A stretch of DNA of 62,747 nt from Nitrospiria bacterium (GTDB taxonomy: Bacteria; Nitrospirota; UBA9217), in the NCBI GenBank assembly GCA_919902495.1, contig CAKKRC010000068.1:1-62747 (forward strand), in the 5' to 3' direction. Each line of letters starts with the position of its first letter. Positions within the stretch are counted from its first letter, which is position 1. This document shows, piece after piece, positions 55,889-62,747 of the stretch. A program made the translations under genes and the position numbers. A model generated the notes under the pieces. The model was not told where the DNA came from and searched no databases. It saw only the letters and a program-made list of their open reading frames with translations.

Positions 55889-57538
55889 ATGAAGCACACA
55901 CCCTGGCTTGTCCTTTTCGGAGTCCTGCTCCTTGCCGCGGCGGCGGGAGCGGAACGCGCCGCACGCACGGGAGGTCCGCCCGCGCCTCACGCCGACGATC
56001 CCGCCGCCCTGGTCTTCATCATCCCGCCCGTTGAGAATGTCGGCGTCATGTACGAGCGGTTCCTTCCGGTCAAGGACCATATCGAACGGGCCACGGGCCG
56101 CCCGGTCCTCCTGAAGGTGGCCCGGTCCCACCAGGAAGCGATCGAGAGCATCGACTCCGGCCAGGCCCAGCTCGCATATCTCGATCCCGCCGCCTACTGC
56201 GAGGCCAGGCGCCTTTCCGGCGTGGAGCCGCTCGTGAAAACCGTGGTCGGCGGCGCGGCAACCTCGCGGAGCGTCATCGTGACCCGATCCGACTCGCCCA
56301 TCACGAAGATCGTCGATGGCAGGAAGAAGCGTCTGGCGCTCGGGGCAACGCACTCATCCCTGTCGTCGCTCATCCCCTCCGTCATGTTCAAGGAAGTGGG
56401 CATCTCGTTGAAGGACTTTCAGGCGGTCGACTACCTCGAACAGGAGGACCGGATCGCCTTGTCTGTCCTGGCGAAACGGCACGACCTCGGCGGCTTGAGC
56501 GAGAAGGTCGCCCGCAAATATCTCGGCGACGGCCTCCGGATCATCAAGACATCGGAAGCGGTCCCCCCGTATGTGGTCTGCGCGTGCACCTGCCTGCCCG
56601 GACCGGTCCGCGAAACGCTCAGAAAGGCGTTCCTGTCCTTTCGGGCGCCGCAGCCGAACGGGTCCGCCCCTCCGAAGGGCCTCGACGGGTTCTCGCCTGC
56701 CGAGGACCGCGACTTCGACGTGGTGCGGGTCATGATCAGGAACCTCACCGGCAAGAATTACCTTCACTACGGCCCGAACACCGTCAAGGTCGCCATCCTG
56801 CCCCTGTACTCGGCCATCACGCTGTACGAACGGTTCGATCCGCTCATGCGGTATCTGTCGCGGGAGACCGGCCGCGAGTTCAAGCTCGTCATCCCGAGGG
56901 ACTTCGAGGATTTCTTCTCCATCATCGAGCGGGGAGATGCGGACTACTCCTATTCGAATCCCTATATTTACATCCAGCTCGCGAACCGCGGCTACCTGAA
57001 CGCGATCGCCACGGCCGCGACGGAGGAGTCCGGCGACATCTTCCGGGGGATCATCATCACGCATAAGGACAGCGCCATTCGGACGCTCGCGGACCTGAAG
57101 GGCAGGGACGTCATGGTCGTCTCCTTCCGCTCCGCCGGGGGCTTTCTCGTCCAGAAGCATCTGCTCTCCGAGAACGGGATCGACGTGTTCCGGGACCTCC
57201 GACTGCGGGAGGGAAAGCGGCAGGAGGAGGTCATCCTGAACGTGTATCGGAAGACGGCGGAAGCGGGATTCGTGCGGGAAGCCGCGCTCGACGTGCTGAA
57301 GGAGGAGATCGATCTGAGCACGATCCGGGTCCTCGCCACGACGCCGTACATCCCGAACTGGCCTTTCGCCGCGAGCGCGAAGGCGAAGCCGGACCTCACG
57401 GCGCTGGTGCAGCGTCATCTCGTGGACCTGAAGGACGCGAAGGTATTGTCCTCCGCGCAGGTCCGGGGGTTCAAGCCCTCGCGGAACGAGGACTTCGACG
57501 ACCTCAGAAAATGGATCGGACGATATGAAACCCGTTAG
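55889..57538 (+). CDS. Tandem PhnD-like periplasmic binding protein
   Basis: 549 residues. A signal peptide (WLVLFGVLLLAAAAGAERAA) precedes two PhnD/phosphonate-binding-like domains: one from VFIIPPVENVGVMYERFLPVKDHIERATGR, the second from VKVAILPLYSAITLYERFDPLMRYLSRETGREF (both in pieces). Each has the type-2 binding-protein pattern with DYSYSNPYIYIQLAN in the second. There is no ABC transporter nearby; the stop overlaps a histidine kinase gene by 14 bp. It is therefore more likely a ligand sensor feeding the kinase than a transporter subunit. The ligand is unknown. Confidence 0.85.
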   Translation: MKHTPWLVLFGVLLLAAAAGAERAARTGGPPAPHADDPAALVFIIPPVENVGVMYERFLPVKDHIERATGRPVLLKVARSHQEAIESIDSGQAQLAYLDPAAYCEARRLSGVEPLVKTVVGGAATSRSVIVTRSDSPITKIVDGRKKRLALGATHSSLSSLIPSVMFKEVGISLKDFQAVDYLEQEDRIALSVLAKRHDLGGLSEKVARKYLGDGLRIIKTSEAVPPYVVCACTCLPGPVRETLRKAFLSFRAPQPNGSAPPKGLDGFSPAEDRDFDVVRVMIRNLTGKNYLHYGPNTVKVAILPLYSAITLYERFDPLMRYLSRETGREFKLVIPRDFEDFFSIIERGDADYSYSNPYIYIQLANRGYLNAIATAATEESGDIFRGIIITHKDSAIRTLADLKGRDVMVVSFRSAGGFLVQKHLLSENGIDVFRDLRLREGKRQEEVILNVYRKTAEAGFVREAALDVLKEEIDLSTIRVLATTPYIPNWPFAASAKAKPDLTALVQRHLVDLKDAKVLSSAQVRGFKPSRNEDFDDLRKWIGRYETR

Positions 57539-59133
57539 TCTCGGCCTGGGGCTGAAATTCTCGCTGGCGGTCACGGTCCTGATCGTGCTGGCCATGACCG
57601 GTGTGGCCGTACTGGTCATCTCGAACCAGAAGGACGCTCTGCGGGAGCACACTGCCCGGAGCAGCCTCACCATGGTGAAGAACCTGGCCCATGACGCCGC
57701 GGGGCCCATGCTGGTGTTCGATCCGCTGCGGCTCGACGAGCTGGTCAGGACGGTCCAGGAGGCGACCTCCTGCGCCTATGCCGCGGTCATGGACCGTGAG
57801 GAGTTGATCGTGGCGCACACTACCCGGGCCAGGCTCAGCAGCCGGCGGGACCTCGTGGACCCTCCGGCGCTCGCGACGCCGGCCTCCCCGGACGGGGAGA
57901 CCGTTCGCCGGATCATTCTCGAGGGGGAACCGGTGACGGAATATACCGTGCCCATTCATATCGGCAGCGAGTTCCTCGGCAGCGCGACCATCGCCTACTC
58001 CGTCCGCACCATGGACGCCCTCATCGAGCGGGAGCTCGCAGGACTCCGGCGCTCCATCTTCGTGATCACGGGCATCGTTCTCCTGCTGGGGATCGCCGGC
58101 GCCTTTGGCGTCTCCACGCTCCTGACCAGGCCCCTCACGCGGCTGAAGCAGAAGATGCAGGATGTGCAGGCCGGCAACCTTCACGCGGAGGTCGAGAACC
58201 CCCGGCTCGTCCGATGCTGGGAGCGCCTCGGCTGCGACCGGAAGGACTGCCCCTCCTATGGCAAAACGCGGTGCTGGGCGGTGGCCGGCACGTTCTGTCA
58301 CGGCGCCGTGCAGGGTCAGTTCGCCCAGAAGATCGGCGATTGCCGGAACTGCGTTGTCTACCAGGAATCGAGCGGCGACGAGATCGGCGAACTGGTGGAG
58401 GTCTTCAATCAGATGGTGAAAGACCTCAGATACAACCTGACGGAGCTGGAGAAGGTGAACACCGAGAAGGCCCGGATGGAACGGCTCTCCGCCCTGGGCG
58501 AGATGGCGACGACGGTCGCCCATGAGACAAAGAACCCGCTCAACTCCATCCGCCTGGCGGCGTCCTACCTGAAAAAGAACTTCCAGGGCGAGATCCTGAG
58601 CGAGTTTCTCTCGATCATTGAAGAAGAGGTCATGCGGCTGAACGAGATCACGTCCGACTTTCTCGGGTTCTCGAAGCCCGCTCCGCTCAAGCTGAAGACG
58701 ACCGATATCAACGCCATCGTGAAATCCACGGTGGAGCTTGTCCGGCAGGAAGCGACGGACAGGAACATCGAGGTCGTCATCCTGACGGACGAACACGTGC
58801 CTCCGGTCCTGTGCGATTTTTCACGGATGAAACAGGCGGTCCTGAACCTCCTGCTGAACGCCATCGACGCCTCGACCGCGGGCAGCGCCATTATCATCAC
58901 CACCGAGGCCGCGGGCGCCTCGATGACCCTTTCCGTCCAGGATTCGGGGCGGGGGATCCCTCCGGAAGAGATTGAAAATATCTTCAAACCCTTCTATACT
59001 ACCAAAACACGCGGATCGGGCCTCGGCCTCGCCATCGTCGACCGCATCGTGAAGGAACACAAGGGAGAGATCGCCGTGGAGAGCGCTGTGGGCAAAGGAA
59101 CCAAATTTACCATAGTACTTCCGGTATACGAGC

Positions 59134-59147
<14 letters not shown>
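57525..59147 (+). CDS. Sensor histidine kinase with HAMP and a two-CW domain
   Basis: 540 residues. A transmembrane helix (LGLGLKFSLAVTVLIVLAMTG), a periplasmic sensor, a second helix (SIFVITGIVLLLGIAGAFG) and HAMP are followed by a two-CW cysteine module (CWERLGCDRKDCPSYGKTRCW ... CRNC, partly quoted) near residues 225-285, probably metal-binding. Then HisKA with TTVAHETKNPLNSIRLAASY (His phosphosite) and HATPase with LLNAIDAS, DSGRGIPPEEIENIF and GSGLGLAIV. It overlaps the PhnD-like gene upstream and the regulator gene downstream by 14 bp each. Confidence 0.92.
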
Positions 59148-60486
<1,339 letters not shown>

Positions 60487-60518
60487 ACCCCGCGAGAACA
60501 GCTTCTCCAACAATATAA

Positions 60519-60548
60519 GATCGTGGCTTGTAACCACGATCTGCGGTT
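60519..60548 (+). terminator. Terminator-like hairpin after the NtrC-type regulator
   Basis: AGATCGTGG-CTTGTAA-CCACGATCT is followed by GCGGTTTTC. The T-run is short, so efficiency is uncertain. Confidence 0.55.
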
Positions 60549-60599
60549 TTCTCTAACGGAGAGAACCCGGCATCCCTTCCCCTGCTGCAACATTCCTCC

Positions 60600-60628
60600 T
60601 TGTTATGATGCATGATCTGTTATACAAT
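60600..60628 (+). promoter_or_regulatory. Predicted promoter of the RNase G gene
   Basis: TTGTTA (60600-60605), 17 nt, TACAAT (60623-60628). The leader is about 78 nt and ends in a good AAGGAG site. Confidence 0.5.
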
Positions 60629-60711
60629 GAGCGTCATCGTAGCGAACGATCACTCCCCGCGTCAATTGATGCCGGGGTCTATCACCAATTTCAGAAGCAA
60701 AAGGAGTTTCC

Positions 60712-62217
60712 ATGGCATCAGAGATCATCGTGAACGCAGGCAGGGAGGAGACGAGGGTCGCCCTGCTCGAGAACGGTCTCGTAACGGAGATCTACATCGA
60801 CCGGCGCAAGGACAGGGGCGTCGCGGGGAACATCTACAAGGGACGCGTCATGAAGGTGCTTCCCGGCATGCAGGCCGCGTTCGTCGACGTCGGTCTGGAC
60901 AAGTCTGCCTTCCTCTACGTGGGGGATGTGTTCGACAGCGCCTCGGAGTACGCGCCCATGATGGAGGACGAGGGGCTTGAGCTTGAGGTGGAGACCAAAC
61001 GGAAGCGCTCCCATGCCACGCAGATCGAGGACCTCCTGCAGGAAGGCCAGGACATCGTCGTCCAGGTCTCCAAGGAGCCCATCAGCACGAAGGGCGCCCG
61101 CTGCACCACCTATATCAGCATCCCGGGCCGGTATCTCGTCGTCATGCCCGGCGTGAACCACATCGGCGTCTCCCGCCGCATCGAACACGGCGATGAGCGT
61201 AAACGGCTTCGCGAGATCGTCCAGTCCCTGCGGAAGCCGAACATGGGCTATATCATCCGGACCGCGAGCGAAGGACGGAGCGAGGACGAACTCCGGTCGG
61301 ACATCGAGTTCCTGGGCAAGTTGTGGGAGAACATCCAGCGGAAGCGCGAACGCGCCGCGGCCCCGGCCCTCCTGCACAACGAGCTGGATCTCGTGTTCCG
61401 CGTCTTCCGCGACGCGTTCACCTCGGATGTGGACCGCATGGTGATCGATTCCGCGGACGAGTACCAGCGCACGCGGGAGTACGTGGAATCCTACACAACG
61501 TCCCTTGCCCGGCGCGTAAAACATTACGACGGCGACGATCCCATCTTCGAGCACTACGGCGTCGAGATCGAGATCTCCCGCGCGCTCGGCCGGAAGGTAT
61601 GGCTCAAGTCCGGCGGGTACATCATCATCGACCAGACCGAGGCCCTCACCACCATCGACGTGAACACCGGACGGTACGTGGGCAAGAGGTCCCTCGAGGA
61701 CACCATCCTGAAGACGAACCTGGAGGCCGTCCGCGAGATCGGCTACCAGCTCCGGCTCCGGAACATCGGCGGCATCGTCATCCTGGACTTCATCGACATG
61801 GAGCGTGAGGACAACCGCCGGAAGGTCTACAACGCACTGCAGGAGGCCCTGTCCCACGACCGGGCAAAGACCACCATCTCCCACATCTCTCCCCTGGGCC
61901 TCATCGAGATGACGCGGAAGCGCATCCGCGAGAGCCTGGGGCGGACGCTCTGCGACACCTGTCCCTACTGCGACGGCCGCGGCTACATCAAGTCATGCCG
62001 CACGGTGTGCTACGAGGTGTTCCGTGAGCTGCAGAAATCCTTCGCCGGCTCCGAGGAGAAAAAGGCCCTGGTCAGCGTGCACCCGGCGGTGGCGGACATG
62101 CTCTATGATGAGGAGCGGTCAGGCGTGGAGGAGATCGAAAAGGAATTTGGAAAGAAGATCGTGATCAAGGCGGACCCGAACCTGCATCAGGAGCAATTCG
62201 AGGTCGTTATGGTGTAG
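60712..62217 (+). CDS. rng: Ribonuclease G/E
   Basis: A 501-residue endoribonuclease for rRNA and mRNA processing. An S1-like RNA-binding domain lies near residues 35-125 (GNIYKGRVMKVLPGMQAAFVDVG). The RNase H-like and DNase I-like catalytic parts include SGGYIIIDQTEALTTIDVNTG and IGGIVILDFIDM, with the Mg-binding aspartates. The zinc-link is CDTCPYCDGRGY. The length suits RNase G without the RNase E C-terminal scaffold. AAAAGGAG precedes ATG 60712. It ends in an 11-bp overlap with the convergent GGDEF gene. Confidence 0.95.
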   Translation: MASEIIVNAGREETRVALLENGLVTEIYIDRRKDRGVAGNIYKGRVMKVLPGMQAAFVDVGLDKSAFLYVGDVFDSASEYAPMMEDEGLELEVETKRKRSHATQIEDLLQEGQDIVVQVSKEPISTKGARCTTYISIPGRYLVVMPGVNHIGVSRRIEHGDERKRLREIVQSLRKPNMGYIIRTASEGRSEDELRSDIEFLGKLWENIQRKRERAAAPALLHNELDLVFRVFRDAFTSDVDRMVIDSADEYQRTREYVESYTTSLARRVKHYDGDDPIFEHYGVEIEISRALGRKVWLKSGGYIIIDQTEALTTIDVNTGRYVGKRSLEDTILKTNLEAVREIGYQLRLRNIGGIVILDFIDMEREDNRRKVYNALQEALSHDRAKTTISHISPLGLIEMTRKRIRESLGRTLCDTCPYCDGRGYIKSCRTVCYEVFRELQKSFAGSEEKKALVSVHPAVADMLYDEERSGVEEIEKEFGKKIVIKADPNLHQEQFEVVMV

Positions 62218-62747
62218 CGACGGCCGGCAGGGAACGCAGGGGTCGTGAGCAGCCGATCATGTGGGTGTCCTTATGTTTTTTGGCGTCCAGGAGCGCCCGG
62301 TCAGCGGCAAGGACCAGGTCGTGGGCGTCCTTCCCGTCCTGGGGATAGGACGCGATCCCGATGGTGACCGTGAGGCAGTACCGGTCGCCGGACAACTGCC
62401 GGAACCTCGATTCTATCTCCCGCTTGATCCGGGTGATGAAAAGATCATAGGCCTTTTCCAGCCTCGTTTCCGGAAGGATGATGACGATCTCGTCTCCGCC
62501 ATACCGGGCAGCAAGGTCCGTGACCCGGATGGCCTTCCGGATCGACTCCCCGAGCATTGCCAGCGCTTCATCCCCCGCCTGATGACCATACCGGTCGTTG
62601 AACTTTTTGAAATCATCGACATCGACAAGCGCCAGCGAGAACTCCCGGCCGTGACGCTCGGCCCGCTGGAACTCCCTGTTCAGCAGGTCCTCGAAACACC
62701 GGCGGTTGAACAGGCCGGTGAGACTGTCGGTGATCGCCTGCTGCTTG
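62207..62747 (-). CDS. GGDEF-domain diguanylate cyclase, 5' part beyond the window
   Basis: The visible 180 codons cover a GGDEF domain: KQQAITDSLTGLFNRRCFED, ALVDVDDFKKFNDRYGHQAGD and the active loop ARYGGDEIVIILPE, then TVTIGIASYPQDG and the ending ADRALLDAKKHKD. The loop is GGDEI instead of GGDEF; the metal and GTP-binding residues are kept, so cyclase activity is plausible. The N-terminal sensor region lies outside. It converges with the RNase G gene, with stops overlapping by 11 bp. Confidence 0.9.
   Translation of the reverse strand, partial: KQQAITDSLTGLFNRRCFEDLLNREFQRAERHGREFSLALVDVDDFKKFNDRYGHQAGDEALAMLGESIRKAIRVTDLAARYGGDEIVIILPETRLEKAYDLFITRIKREIESRFRQLSGDRYCLTVTIGIASYPQDGKDAHDLVLAADRALLDAKKHKDTHMIGCSRPLRSLPAVATP

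Overview
The window is GC-rich, gene-dense chromosomal DNA from a Gram-negative bacterium; lipoprotein, outer-membrane-barrel and periplasmic signals are all visible. The gene content suggests an anaerobe or facultative anaerobe with sulfur metabolism: a complex I without NuoEFG, a thiosulfate-type YeeE transporter with TusA, rhodaneses, YeiH exporters, and a corrinoid reductive activator (RACo). A Nitrospirota- or Desulfobacterota-like lineage fits, but this is inference. No rRNA, tRNA, CRISPR or prophage was found.

Layout. 51-6267: polyamine genes speDE, a Cys-rich DUF3109 protein, a membrane protein, an NlpC/P60 lipoprotein and RACo. 6268-14335: an accessory region with two HigBA toxin-antitoxin modules, two truncated copies of the RACo 3' end, a complete ISL3-family insertion sequence with an 8-bp target duplication, a HEPN/nucleotidyltransferase module and a frameshifted AT-rich gene. 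14799-22887: a GNAT, an NDUFA9-like reductase, a peptidase/beta-propeller/barrel fusion and a P2-type ATPase. 22993-33701: a sulfur and stress island on the minus strand, with two enlarged YeiH transporters, two rhodaneses, TusA, YeeE, three UspA proteins and several tiny membrane proteins. 34455-45779: nuoABCD-HIJKLMN. 46122-53565: a CBS protein, tandem UspA, a Cache-HAMP protein, MCP, CheW, EAL, two receiver proteins and a PATAN (DUF4388) protein. 53671-62747: a GT39-like glycosyltransferase, a Cys-less TusA-like protein, a tandem PhnD-like sensor with a two-CW histidine kinase and NtrC-type regulator, RNase G, and a truncated GGDEF protein.

Three features cut across the window. First, intergenic DNA is crowded with dispersed imperfect palindromes of several families. 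A 23-bp mini-hairpin is nested inside three different families, and an empty site for it exists elsewhere in the window. Second, truncated 3' ends of local genes (RACo, a rhodanese, an NlpC/P60 protein, a glycosyltransferase) recur as relics, usually with their downstream DNA. Third, at least seven genes have a sigma-70-like -10 box only 5-9 nt before the ATG and no Shine-Dalgarno sequence, so their mRNAs are probably leaderless.

How the genes may work together. The 22993-33701 island looks like a thiosulfate/sulfite handling system: import by YeeE with TusA, sulfane transfer by rhodaneses, efflux by YeiH proteins. The nuo cluster would conserve energy with an electron donor other than NADH or with an unlinked input module. 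The 47872-53565 cluster links chemoreceptor sensing to c-di-GMP turnover and receiver proteins, but no CheA is present.
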